Shown here: piece by piece, positions 54,219 through 62,656 of the stretch
Layout of the letters: each line of letters starts with the position of its first letter
Position numbering within the stretch: the stretch's first letter is position 1
Assembly (NCBI GenBank): GCA_020249775.1
Contig: JADCFA010000016.1
Span: forward strand, 1 to 64,000
Direction: 5' to 3'
Length of the DNA stretch: 64,000 nt
Origin: Roseomonas sp.
Lineage (GTDB): Bacteria; Pseudomonadota; Alphaproteobacteria; Acetobacterales; Acetobacteraceae
Made by a program: the position numbers and the translations under genes
The notes under the pieces: generated by a model
Database searches by the model: none
What the model saw: only the letters and a program-made list of their open reading frames with translations
Told to the model about the DNA's origin: nothing

Positions 54219-54315
54219 GGCGCCGGGTCTCTTTCACTCAAGCGAAAATGGGGATTTGAACAGGGGCGGGCGCATAGCATCCCCTTGGCGGGGGCGCAAG
54301 CATGGTAGGGCCTGA

Positions 54316-54825
54316 TCAGCCCTTGGCGCCGCGCAAGGCGGCCAATGCAGCAAAGGGGTTGCGCGGTGTGGCCTCAGCCGCTTCCCCCTGCGCCAGGGGC
54401 AAATGCGCCCCTGCCGCGCGCGGATAGGGGTTGAGCGAGAGCGACAATTCCTCCGCCAGGGCCTCGCCCAGGTCGAAATGGCCGGTGGCATCAGCCTGGA
54501 TTTCATCCGGCCCATCCGGGTCTTCCGATAGCGCGCCATCAGCGGGCAGCACCACCAGTGTGAAGGGCTTGTCCAACTGCTCTGTCACCGGCTCAAGGCT
54601 GACGACGCAAAGCTGCACGGGTTCGGCCTTGAGCCGCCCAGTAATCAGCAACCCCCCGCCCGGATAGGGTTTGCGGGTGAAACGGGCGCTGAAACGCTTA
54701 AGCGCCTCGATCCCGAAGCGCTGAGCAAGCGCCGCGCATTCCGCCGGGCTTGCTTCCAGGTGATCCTCCACCCCGGCCTGGGGCGGGTCGGTCAGGATTT
54801 GGCGGCGAGAGAATTCAGGCAGCAT
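54316..54825 (-). CDS. YceD/DUF177 family protein
   Basis: A 169-residue protein of the DUF177 family, encoded upstream of rpmF in nearly all bacteria and implicated in 23S rRNA accumulation in plants and bacteria. Blocks are GGGLLITGRLKAEPVQLCVVSLEPVTEQLD and FDLGEALAEELSLSLNPYPRAAGA. ATG 54825 lies 11 bases inside the 3' end of the chaperone gene, so the two are coupled. The frame open to 55044 is the antisense-like shadow of that gene and is rejected. Confidence 0.92.
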   Translation of the reverse strand: MLPEFSRRQILTDPPQAGVEDHLEASPAECAALAQRFGIEALKRFSARFTRKPYPGGGLLITGRLKAEPVQLCVVSLEPVTEQLDKPFTLVVLPADGALSEDPDGPDEIQADATGHFDLGEALAEELSLSLNPYPRAAGAHLPLAQGEAAEATPRNPFAALAALRGAKG

Positions 54826-55369
54826 CGGGGATGGCTTCCGGCGCCAAAAAGCGGGCCTGCCCGGCCAAAAGCTCGGCAAAAGCCTGGGATTGCAGGTGTT
54901 CAGCCTGGGCGAAGGCAATCCGCGCCAGGCGATGGGCGGCGGGCCCTGCCTCATCTTCCCGCCAGACATTGCGGGCCAGGGCAGCGGCCATGGCGGCGGG
55001 GTCGGCGGCATCCAAGGCGGCCTCATAGGCGATGGCGCGGCCATGAAAGGCCTCCCACAGCCCGCGCACGCGCTTGCCGACGACTAGGTCACTCACCCCC
55101 ATTTCGCGCAGATTGACATCCATATCGGAAAACATCGCGTCAAAAACCGCCTGGGCCAAAGCGGGGCCACGCTTATCGGCATCGCTTCTCAAGCGGCGGA
55201 CCAGCAGCGCGGCGTGTAGATGGATCAGGTCAAGCCGCCCTTCCACCGAATCCCGCACGGACAGATCGGCATAGAAATAGGGCGACCGCGCGCTGGCAAC
55301 AGCGGCACCGTAAAGCGTGAAGCCCGCCCTTTCATGCGGTGAGCGTCGGAAGGCGCTGAGCAAACCCAT
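54815..55369 (-). CDS. Ubiquinol-cytochrome c chaperone (CBP3-like)
   Basis: A 184-residue member of the ubiquinol-cytochrome c chaperone family, homologous to yeast Cbp3, needed for cytochrome bc1 assembly. LYGAAVASARSPYFYADLSVRDSVEGRLDLIHLHAALLVRRL and FDAMFSDMDVNLREMGVSDLVVGKRVRGLWEAFHGRAIAYE are typical. ATG 55369 (MGLLSAFRR) is preferred over TTG 55384. It is first in the yceD-rpmF-plsX-fabH cluster and divergent from bamE. Confidence 0.93.
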   Translation of the reverse strand: MGLLSAFRRSPHERAGFTLYGAAVASARSPYFYADLSVRDSVEGRLDLIHLHAALLVRRLRSDADKRGPALAQAVFDAMFSDMDVNLREMGVSDLVVGKRVRGLWEAFHGRAIAYEAALDAADPAAMAAALARNVWREDEAGPAAHRLARIAFAQAEHLQSQAFAELLAGQARFLAPEAIPDAA

Positions 55370-55501
55370 TGATCCCAATCCCAAGCCGAAAGGCAGCGGT
55401 TGACCCCAGAGCCCCGGGGTGTCTATCGAAGACCTTGGACATGGGTTCGGAACGGCGAATGGTCAATCTTGAACAGGGCGTCTTGGCCTGGGAACCGCGA
55501 C

Positions 55502-56005
55502 ATGGCTGATGGTTTTTTCCGCAAGCGCAGCGTGATTGCATTGCTGCTGTTGGGCACCCTGATCGCCGGGGCCTGCGAAAAACTGGCCCCGCCACCGGTG
55601 CCGCGCGGCAATCGGGTGGAAGCTGAAAGGCTCGCTCAAATCACCACGGGGGTGCAGACGCGCGGGGATGTGCTGGCGCTGCTCGGCCCACCCACAGCGC
55701 GCGGCACCTTCGATGAGGAAAATTGGTATTACATCAGCGGCAATACGCAACTGATGCCAGGGCGTTATTTAGAATTGCGTGACCGCGTAGTGGTGGCAAT
55801 CAGCTTCGACCGGCGTGGCGTTGTGCAGGATATCCGGCAATTGAAGCCCGAAGATGGGCAGGATGTCGGCATGGTCTCACGGGAAACACCGGTCCCCGGG
55901 ACGGAACGGAATATGCTGCAGGCGCTGTTTGGCAATATCGGCCGTCCGAGCCTTTCAGATACCGCTACCAGCACCATGAACAACCCTGCCCGGATGAACA
56001 GGTGA
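55502..56005 (+). CDS. bamE: Outer membrane assembly lipoprotein BamE
   Basis: BamE (SmpA/OmlA), 167 residues, a lipoprotein subunit of the BAM complex. The signal peptide ends LLGTLIAGAC with lipid Cys25, and the domain contains LAQITTGVQTRGDVLALLGPPTARGTFDEENWYYIS, the classic BamE block. A C-terminal extension of about 40 residues is disordered. ATG 55502 is the start. It is transcribed divergently from the cytochrome bc1 chaperone gene over a 130-base region. Confidence 0.93.
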   Translation: MADGFFRKRSVIALLLLGTLIAGACEKLAPPPVPRGNRVEAERLAQITTGVQTRGDVLALLGPPTARGTFDEENWYYISGNTQLMPGRYLELRDRVVVAISFDRRGVVQDIRQLKPEDGQDVGMVSRETPVPGTERNMLQALFGNIGRPSLSDTATSTMNNPARMNR

Positions 56006-56051
56006 AGCGCGGCTCTTCCCGGCCATAAAGGCGGGCTGCGTCATGGGGGCG

Positions 56052-56789
56052 TCACCGCCCTCCGATCAGGCGCGCTGCCAGGGCCGGTGTCAGACCCTTG
56101 CTGAGGCGGCCAACTGCTGGCGCAAAGGAACCGCTCTGCGCCCTGGGTGGGTTGAGCGCCACCAGGGCTTCCGCGAGCTTCACCCCGCAGCGAATGCCAT
56201 CGAATAGCGGCAGGGCCGCCCGCCCTGCCAGGCGCAGGTCAAACCCCGCCATCGCCGCGCCGGCCAGCACGACCGAATCCGCCCCCTGCGCCGCCAGACC
56301 CTCCACCGCGATGCGAAGTTTTTCGGCAACGCCTTCCGGGTTGGCGAGGGCTTCTGGCGGCGTCGCATCCAAGCCGGCCAAAGCCGCCAGCCGTGCGGCA
56401 AGCCCATGGCGGGCGATCAATTCACGGTAGGGTTCCACATTGCCGAAGGTGATCAGGCCAAAGCGCCCGCCCATCATGCAGGCGGTCAGCGCCGCCGCTT
56501 CCGTCATGCCAAGCACCGGGCAGGGCATGAGCTGGCGCGCGGCATCCAAGGCTGTATCAAAACTGACCGCGAGCAAAACCGCATCAACCTTCCCGGCATG
56601 CTCGGCCAAGGCTTCCAGCAAGGCGTGGCCGGCAATGACATTTTCCACGCGGGTTGCGATCACCGCCGGGCCGAAGCGTGGCGTGGCGCCAATGATCTCG
56701 GTGCCCGGCGCGGCGGCAGCGCGCGCGACCGCCGCGCAGGTTTCGGTGATGGCTTCCGTGGTATTCGCATTGGCAACCAAAAGGCGCAT
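56052..56789 (-). CDS. Asp/Glu/hydantoin racemase family protein lacking both Cys
   Basis: A 245-residue protein with the Asp/Glu racemase fold. LLVANANTTEAITETCAAVA at the N-terminus, DAVLLAVSFDTALDAARQL (~69-87) and DSVVLAGAAMAGFDLRL (~171-187) match the two catalytic loops of hydantoin racemases. In those enzymes the loops read ACFxDPGLDAAR and LGCAGMAG, each with a catalytic Cys; here the positions are Val75 and Gly177. Other Cys (90, 104) are in different contexts. It is therefore unlikely to be a two-base racemase and may have a different reaction or a non-catalytic role. It is convergent with bamE. Confidence 0.85.
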   Translation of the reverse strand: MRLLVANANTTEAITETCAAVARAAAAPGTEIIGATPRFGPAVIATRVENVIAGHALLEALAEHAGKVDAVLLAVSFDTALDAARQLMPCPVLGMTEAAALTACMMGGRFGLITFGNVEPYRELIARHGLAARLAALAGLDATPPEALANPEGVAEKLRIAVEGLAAQGADSVVLAGAAMAGFDLRLAGRAALPLFDGIRCGVKLAEALVALNPPRAQSGSFAPAVGRLSKGLTPALAARLIGGR

Positions 56790-56912
56790 CGCTTTGTCTC
56801 CGTTTCGGTGCAGCTTAACAGCAAGCCCCTGCCCTGCCGAGTTGCCCCCTTGCCCTGAGCCGCGCGGCGCCGCAGGCTTCGGGCGTGATCATTCCCGCGA
56901 CCCGGAGACACC

Positions 56913-58058
56913 ATGCCTGACGCCGCCGCTGCCCTTGCGCTGCCTTTTGACGCTGATGACATCCTATCCCGCCTGATGCGCTGGGCGGCCTCAGAAAGCC
57001 CAACCTTCGATGCGGGCGCGGTCAATCGCATGATGGATTTGGCGTCCCGCGATTTGGCGCTGCTGGGGGCGCGGATTGATCGCATCCCCGGGCGCATGGG
57101 GCTTGGCGATTGCGTGCGCGCGCGCTTTCCGCATGAAGCGGGGGATGGTGCGCCGGGTATTCTGGTGATGGCGCATCTGGATACCGTGCATCCCATCGGC
57201 ACGCTCGACAAATTACCGATCCGGCGAGAGGGCAATCGCTGCTATGGGCCGGGCATATTGGACATGAAGGGCGGCACGGTGCTGGCGGTGGAAGCCATGC
57301 GCCAGATCATCGCGGCGAGGCTCGCAACCCCGCTGCCGATCACGATCTTGCTGACCAGCGATGAGGAAATCGGCAGCCCTTCGACGCGCGACCTGATCGA
57401 AGCGGAAGCGGCGCGGCATAAGTTTGTGCTGGTGCCGGAACCGGCGCGGGCGGATGGCGGTGTGGTGACCGGGCGCTATGCCATTGCGCGTTTCAATCTG
57501 AAGACCACGGGCCGGCCTTCCCATGCCGGCGCGCGGCTTGCGGAGGGGCGGAGTTCGATCAAGGAAATGTGCCGGCAAATCCTGGCGATTGAGGATATGA
57601 CCACCGAGGATTGCACCTTTTCGGTGGGTGTTCTGCATGGCGGGCAATGGGTTAATTGCGTCACGACAACCACAGAGGCCGAGGCGCTTTCCATGGCCAA
57701 GCGCCAGGAAGACCTTGATGCTGGTGTCGCCAAAATGCTGGCGCTCAGGTCTTCCACCAATGATGTGCAGTTGGAAGTCACGCGCGGTGTCACGCGCCCA
57801 GTCTGGGAGCCTGATGCGAAAGTGATGGCGCTTTATCGCCATACGCGGGAGATTGCGCAGGCAATTGGCTTTGACATCAATCACCAATCAAGCGGAGGCG
57901 GTTCGGATGGCAATTTTACTGGCGCGCTTGGCATCACCACTTTGGATGGCCTGGGCGTGCAAGGTGCCATGGCGCATACGCTTGAAGAACATGTGCTGAT
58001 TGATAGCCTGGTGCCGCGCGCCAGGCTGATGGCGGGGCTGCTGACGACGCTGAATTAG
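56913..58058 (+). CDS. M20-family metallopeptidase
   Basis: A dizinc amidohydrolase of 381 residues, nearest to glutamate carboxypeptidase (CPG2) types. Metal ligands are in ILVMAHLDTVHPIG (His88, Asp90), GPGILDMKGG, LTSDEEIGSP with the catalytic Glu, and the final His in AMAHTLEEHVLI. The dimerisation lid starts around KTTGRPSHAGARLAEG. GGAG lies 8 bases before ATG 56913. It lacks a signal peptide and is cytosolic. The substrate is unknown. Confidence 0.93.
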   Translation: MPDAAAALALPFDADDILSRLMRWAASESPTFDAGAVNRMMDLASRDLALLGARIDRIPGRMGLGDCVRARFPHEAGDGAPGILVMAHLDTVHPIGTLDKLPIRREGNRCYGPGILDMKGGTVLAVEAMRQIIAARLATPLPITILLTSDEEIGSPSTRDLIEAEAARHKFVLVPEPARADGGVVTGRYAIARFNLKTTGRPSHAGARLAEGRSSIKEMCRQILAIEDMTTEDCTFSVGVLHGGQWVNCVTTTTEAEALSMAKRQEDLDAGVAKMLALRSSTNDVQLEVTRGVTRPVWEPDAKVMALYRHTREIAQAIGFDINHQSSGGGSDGNFTGALGITTLDGLGVQGAMAHTLEEHVLIDSLVPRARLMAGLLTTLN

Positions 58059-58059
58059 A

Positions 58060-58103
58060 GCATTTTCAAGCCAAGTGGAATCACTTGGCGCCTCGGAAAA
58101 TGC
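58060..58103. repeat. Nested palindrome, REP-like
   Basis: GCATTTTC (58060-58067) pairs with GAAAATGC (58096-58103), and inside it CCAAGTG (58071-58077) pairs with CACTTGG (58082-58088). The pattern GAGCATTTTCAAGC...GAAAATGC is one I have seen in many alphaproteobacterial intergenic regions. It lies exactly between two convergent genes and probably works as a bidirectional terminator. Confidence 0.65.
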
Positions 58104-58115
58104 GACCAAAAAAAT

Positions 58116-59180
58116 CTAGTTCGCCATCAGTTCCAGCAGATTGTTATCCGAGGCCGGGCGCGCACCGGCCTCACATTCATGGATCATGGCAACCAGCCGC
58201 GTGATGGTGGGGCAGGCAACGCCATGGCGCGCAGCGATGGCGAGCACTGGCGCGATTTGCGCATCCACCGGCGTCAGGCGCCGGCGCACCCATAAATCAC
58301 GCCAGATGCCGGAATGGGTTTTCGCATTGGGGCGATTGAACTCCACCATCGCGGCGACCGAAGCCGCTGCTGCGGCCTGATCGGCGCCGGGCGCAAAAGC
58401 TGCCGGGTCAAAGCCATTGAAGCCGCGCACTGCAACACCTTCGGCGCGCGCCACCGCCACCGCCTCTGCACCAAGCCGCCGCCAGAGCGGCAGCAATTCC
58501 GGCCGTGCCAGCGCATCGGCAATGCCTTTCTCACCCAGCGCCTGGGTATAGAGCATAGAACTGTACGCGATCTTGCCCCACAGATAACCCCAGATATTCT
58601 CGGTCATGATCGCATCGGGCTCAAAATGATCGCGCAGCATGCGATGTAGCGCGGTCAGGCGCGGCGTGATCTCCCCGGTCAATTCGCCGAGCACCAGCGC
58701 ACCGCGCCCGCCATAGATGATGCGCCCCGGCGCCAGCCAATCCGCGCTGAAATTGACGAAGCAGCCAATGGTGCGCGCCTCGCCCAGGATCGGCGCAATC
58801 AACGCCTCACAAAGCCCGTTCTGCAACGACACGACATAGCCATCAGGCGCCAGATGCGGCGCGATGGCATGGCAGGCGGCTTCCGTATCCTGCGCCTTCA
58901 CGCAGAGGAGCACGCGGCGGAACTGGCCCTTCAATGTCGCGGGTGTATAGGCGGGGGCGGAAATCCGGTGCGCGTCAACCGGGCCTTCAATGGTAAGGCC
59001 CACCGCAGGGTCGCGGATTGCCGACACATGATCTTCCACAATATCCACAAACACCACGGCATGGCGCGCACGCACCAAAGCGGCACCGAGTGTGCCGCCA
59101 ATCGCACCCGCGCCCCAGATCAGGATCGGGCCATGATCCACGGCGTCACGGATGGCGCGCTGTTCGGCTGCACTGGTCAT
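58116..59180 (-). CDS. Ketopantoate reductase family protein
   Basis: A 354-residue NAD(P)-dependent dehydrogenase of the PanE/ApbA family. The nucleotide motif ILIWGAGAIGGTLGAALVRA is at ~19-38, LLCVKAQDTEAACHAIAP near 90, SLQNGLCEAL near 118, and ENIWGYLWGKIAYSSMLYTQAL carries the conserved Lys region. It is longer than PanE (about 300 residues), with an extended C-terminus, so pantothenate synthesis is not certain and a broader 2-oxoacid reductase is equally likely. Start 59180 has GGAGATTGCC upstream. Confidence 0.88.
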   Translation of the reverse strand: MTSAAEQRAIRDAVDHGPILIWGAGAIGGTLGAALVRARHAVVFVDIVEDHVSAIRDPAVGLTIEGPVDAHRISAPAYTPATLKGQFRRVLLCVKAQDTEAACHAIAPHLAPDGYVVSLQNGLCEALIAPILGEARTIGCFVNFSADWLAPGRIIYGGRGALVLGELTGEITPRLTALHRMLRDHFEPDAIMTENIWGYLWGKIAYSSMLYTQALGEKGIADALARPELLPLWRRLGAEAVAVARAEGVAVRGFNGFDPAAFAPGADQAAAAASVAAMVEFNRPNAKTHSGIWRDLWVRRRLTPVDAQIAPVLAIAARHGVACPTITRLVAMIHECEAGARPASDNNLLELMAN

Positions 59181-59309
59181 GGCAATCTCCTCAAGCCGCT
59201 CAGGCTGCCGCAAAGCGCCATCCCTTGCCAAGGCCAGGGCTAGGCAGCAGGGTGGGAGTGCAATTTTTCGCGGAATCGCGCGCTTGCCCCTGACCCATCC
59301 CCGCCGCCC

Positions 59310-60188
59310 ATGATGCCGCGCTGGAACAGCCTGCCGGGCAATCTGCGTGGCGCGGTGTTGATGAGCCTCGCGGCAATGCTCTTTGCCGGGGAAGCGCTCG
59401 CGATCCGCTACATGAATGAACGCGGCATTCCAACCGCGATGCAGCTTTTCGCGCGGTCCTTCGGGCAATTACTGTGGGTCATGCCGCTATTACTGCGGAC
59501 CGGGCTTGCCGTTTTCAAAACCAATCGGCGCGGGCTGCATATCATGCGTGGCGCGGCCAGCCTGCTGACCTGGGGTTTTTACTTCCTGTCCTTCGTCTTT
59601 CTCGATCTCGCGACTGCCACGGTGCTCTCCTTCACCAATGTCATGTTCACCACGCTGCTCGCAGGGCCGGTGCTGAAGGAGCATATCGGCACGGCGCGCT
59701 GGATCGGCACCATGGCCGGGTTTCTGGGCGTGGTGCTCATGCTCAGGCCGGGGGCAGAGATTTCCTTCATCGGCGTGGTGATGGCGCTTGCGTCTGCGGC
59801 CAGTTGGTGCGGCATCACGCTCACCAGCCGCATGCTGGCGCAGACGGAGCGCAATGAAACCGTGCTGGCTTGGGTGGGCGTCGTGACCAGCCTTGGTATG
59901 CTGCCCTTCGCCATTTCCGCCTTCACGCCCGTCAGCGCCTTTGACCTGCTGTTTCTTCTCGCCTTCGCCATCACCACGCCCGGCATCATCTGGCTGCTGA
60001 CATCGGCCTATCGCGCGGGAGAAGCCTCCGCCGTTGCGCCCTTCCAATATCTGCGCCTTTTGCCCGTGGTTGGCTTTGGGTGGATTTTTTTCGGCGAAGT
60101 GCCTGATCCCTGGACCTGGCTTGGCGGAGGCATCATCCTGGCCGGTGCGCTGGTGATCACCATTGCCGAGACGCGCCGAAAGACCTGA
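59310..60188 (+). CDS. DMT-family transporter (EamA)
   Basis: An inner-membrane permease of 292 residues with ten predicted helices in two EamA repeats, for example LRGAVLMSLAAMLFAGEALAIRY at the start and FLGVVLMLRPGAEISFIGVVMALASAASWCG in the middle. The second repeat ends WTWLGGGIILAGALVITIAE. Drug or metabolite export is typical for the family; the substrate is unknown. It is 129 bases from the divergent reductase gene and 12 bases before the MBL gene. Confidence 0.92.
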   Translation: MMPRWNSLPGNLRGAVLMSLAAMLFAGEALAIRYMNERGIPTAMQLFARSFGQLLWVMPLLLRTGLAVFKTNRRGLHIMRGAASLLTWGFYFLSFVFLDLATATVLSFTNVMFTTLLAGPVLKEHIGTARWIGTMAGFLGVVLMLRPGAEISFIGVVMALASAASWCGITLTSRMLAQTERNETVLAWVGVVTSLGMLPFAISAFTPVSAFDLLFLLAFAITTPGIIWLLTSAYRAGEASAVAPFQYLRLLPVVGFGWIFFGEVPDPWTWLGGGIILAGALVITIAETRRKT

Positions 60189-60200
60189 GCGGAGGAAACC

Positions 60201-61184
60201 ATGCCGGACCCCATCGCGGCTGATCGCATCGAAATCACGGTGCTGGTGGATAATGTCACGGATAGTCTTTCCTCGACCCCGAGTTTCGTCACGCGTGAAT
60301 GGCTGCGCCTGCAACGCCAGGGGATGAAGCGCACCATGGGTGGCGCGCTGTGCTGCGCCAATCACGGCCTCTCCTTGGTGGTGCGCGCCGAGATCGGCGG
60401 CAAATCCCGCACCGTGCTGTTTGATGGCGGCCCGGTGGATTACGCGGTGGAACGCAATGGCACGCGGCTTGGTGTGGATTTCGCGGCGATTGAGGCCATG
60501 GTGCTGTCTCACGGCCATTGGGATCATGCGGGCGGCTTGCCCAAGGCCATTGAAATGACTCGTGCGGCCAATGGTGGGCGTGCCGTGCCACTCTACCTTC
60601 ACCCGGGCATGTTCCGCGAACGCGCCAGCCGCCAGGCGGATGGCGGGGTTTTCCCGATGGATAGGGTGCCGCCACCCGAAGGCTGGGCAGCAATGGGCGC
60701 CACGCCGGTTGTGGTGCGCGATGAACACATCATCGCCGATGGCTTTTACGTCAGTGGCGAAATCCCGCGCACCACAATCTATGAGACCGGCCTGCCCGGC
60801 CAGGTGGCGCGCGATGATGAAAACACGCCCTGGCAGCCAGATGAATGGCTGACGGATGAACGCTTCATGGCGGTACATCTGCGCGGCAAGGGGTTGGTCG
60901 TATTTTCTGCCTGCTCACACACCGGCATCGTGAATGTGCTGCATGCCGCGCGGCGGCGCTTTCCTGATCTGCCGCTTTATGCCGCGATGGGTGGGTTTCA
61001 CCTGTCCGGCATCAATGAACGCGTAATCCCGGAGACCGTGCGCGATTTGGGTGGCTTTGGCCTGACCTATCTTTTCCCCGCGCATTGCACCGGCTGGCGC
61101 GCGGTGAATGCGCTGGAACGCGCCTATGGGGAGGCGATGGTGGTGCCCGCTGCCGTCGGCAAAACCTTCACCCTTTCTGCCTGA
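60201..61184 (+). CDS. MBL-fold metallohydrolase, MptA/DHPA-synthase-like
   Basis: A 327-residue metallo-beta-lactamase-fold enzyme. The zinc motif SHGHWDHAGG is at 103-112, with VLFDGGP before it and ACSHTGIVNVLHAA and AMGGFHL after it. The N-terminal VLVDNVTD and these blocks match the subfamily annotated as dihydropterin-ribofuranosylaminobenzene phosphate synthase, an archaeal assignment that should not be transferred to this bacterium without evidence. GGAGG precedes ATG 60201. Confidence 0.9.
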   Translation: MPDPIAADRIEITVLVDNVTDSLSSTPSFVTREWLRLQRQGMKRTMGGALCCANHGLSLVVRAEIGGKSRTVLFDGGPVDYAVERNGTRLGVDFAAIEAMVLSHGHWDHAGGLPKAIEMTRAANGGRAVPLYLHPGMFRERASRQADGGVFPMDRVPPPEGWAAMGATPVVVRDEHIIADGFYVSGEIPRTTIYETGLPGQVARDDENTPWQPDEWLTDERFMAVHLRGKGLVVFSACSHTGIVNVLHAARRRFPDLPLYAAMGGFHLSGINERVIPETVRDLGGFGLTYLFPAHCTGWRAVNALERAYGEAMVVPAAVGKTFTLSA

Positions 61185-61190
61185 CGCCGC

Positions 61191-62594
61191 ATGATTCTGG
61201 CCCTACAGGCGCTGCCGCTGCTGCTATTGATCGGGTTGTTATTTTCCGGCCGCGTGGCACCTTTGCCGGCGGTGCTGGCGGCGCTTGTCGCGGCGATTCC
61301 CGCGGCTTTTGTTTCACTGCCCGGCGGCATCGGCTTCCCTGGTTTTCTGGCCGAGCAAATCCTGCGCGGCGCCTATCTGGCGTTGCAGCCCATGGGCGTG
61401 GTGCTGGCCGGGTTGTTGTTCTATGCTGCGGTTTCGGGCGGAGAGAGCGCACAGGATCAGGCGCCGGCGACAGCGCGCCGGGTTTTTATCGCAACGCTGC
61501 TGCTTGGCACCTTCATGGAAAGTGTCACCGGCTTTGCGGTGGGGGCGGTATTCGCACTGGCAACTTTGCGCGGCATGGGCGTTATCGGCGCGCCGGCGGG
61601 CGCCATGGCGCTGCTCGCTTTGTGCCTGATCCCATGGGGCGGGCTTGGGCCTGGTTCCTTGCTTGGCGCGGCGCTGATCGGCCTGCCCGCGCAGGATATC
61701 TTGCGCATCACCGCGCTGCCCAATGCGCTTTGGCTTGTGGCGCTGGGGCCGGTGCTGTGGCGGCTTTGCAGGGCGGCAGGGCTTGCGGTGCCACGGGCGG
61801 AAAAGCTTGCGCAAATGGGCTATCTCATGGCGGTGGCGCTGCTGCTGGTGGCCTGCCATTGGCTGCTGCCCTTTGAGGTGATTGGCGTTATCGCCACCGG
61901 CCTGCCGCTCATTTTCGCGCTCTGGCGGCTTGCCCCGCCGCAGGATGGCGCTGCCTGGCGGAAGGCGATGGCGCGCTTGGCACCTTACGCGCTGCTGACG
62001 GTTTCCCTTTTGGCGGCGCGCGCGGTGCCGAACCCGCCCGCCTGGCAGCCTTTTGCCGATTTGCCCGCCTTTCCCGTGACGCATGTCTCATTGGTTTTGG
62101 GAGCGGTGGCGCTATTGCTGCTGGCGCGCCGGGCCGGCGCTATTGCCCTCGCGCAGGGCGCCATCAAGCGCGCTGCCAGGCCGGCGCTGATCATGCTGCT
62201 TTATGTGCTGTTGGCGCGCTGGATGAGTGAAAGCGGTGCCACGGCTGCGCTCGCGCGGGAAGCCGCCGCCGCGCTGGGTCCGCTCGCACCATATGCCGTG
62301 CCCCCGCTTGGGCTGATGGCGGGAATCGTCACAGGGACCAATGTCGGGTCCAATGCTGCGGTCATGCCGGTGCAATACAAGCTTGGCCTGGCGGCTGGGC
62401 TGCCGCCGGTGCTGGCCCCGGGCGTGCATAATTTTGTCGGTGCGGCGGGGGCCGGCATGTCCTTTGCTGTCACCGGCATGATTTGCGGCTTGCTCGCCGA
62501 TGGCACCAAACCCGTCCAGCTTTGGCGGCTGTTATGGCCGTCGCTGGCGGCGGTGCTGCTGCTGGGCTGGGGGGCGATGGCCTTCTTATCCTGA
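61191..62594 (+). CDS. LctP-family permease (lactate permease-like)
   Basis: A 467-residue membrane protein with about 12 helices. GTFMESVTGFAVGAVFALATLRGMGV and GIVTGTNVGSNAAVMPVQ correspond to the two half-helix signature regions of L-lactate permeases. The similarity is at family level and the ligand may be another monocarboxylate. It starts 6 bases after the MBL gene and has no clear ribosome-binding site, so translation is probably coupled. Confidence 0.87.
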   Translation: MILALQALPLLLLIGLLFSGRVAPLPAVLAALVAAIPAAFVSLPGGIGFPGFLAEQILRGAYLALQPMGVVLAGLLFYAAVSGGESAQDQAPATARRVFIATLLLGTFMESVTGFAVGAVFALATLRGMGVIGAPAGAMALLALCLIPWGGLGPGSLLGAALIGLPAQDILRITALPNALWLVALGPVLWRLCRAAGLAVPRAEKLAQMGYLMAVALLLVACHWLLPFEVIGVIATGLPLIFALWRLAPPQDGAAWRKAMARLAPYALLTVSLLAARAVPNPPAWQPFADLPAFPVTHVSLVLGAVALLLLARRAGAIALAQGAIKRAARPALIMLLYVLLARWMSESGATAALAREAAAALGPLAPYAVPPLGLMAGIVTGTNVGSNAAVMPVQYKLGLAAGLPPVLAPGVHNFVGAAGAGMSFAVTGMICGLLADGTKPVQLWRLLWPSLAAVLLLGWGAMAFLS

Positions 62595-62656
62595 GGGCTT
62601 GCATCCGGCGCCAAGGCCGCACAGTTTGGGGTCAAGAAACTTCAGGGAGGCTGACA

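Noticed and set aside
59490-60878. A 462-codon minus-strand open frame opposite the EamA and MBL genes
   Set aside because: Both plus-strand genes have clear motifs; the minus frame is a GC-bias shadow.
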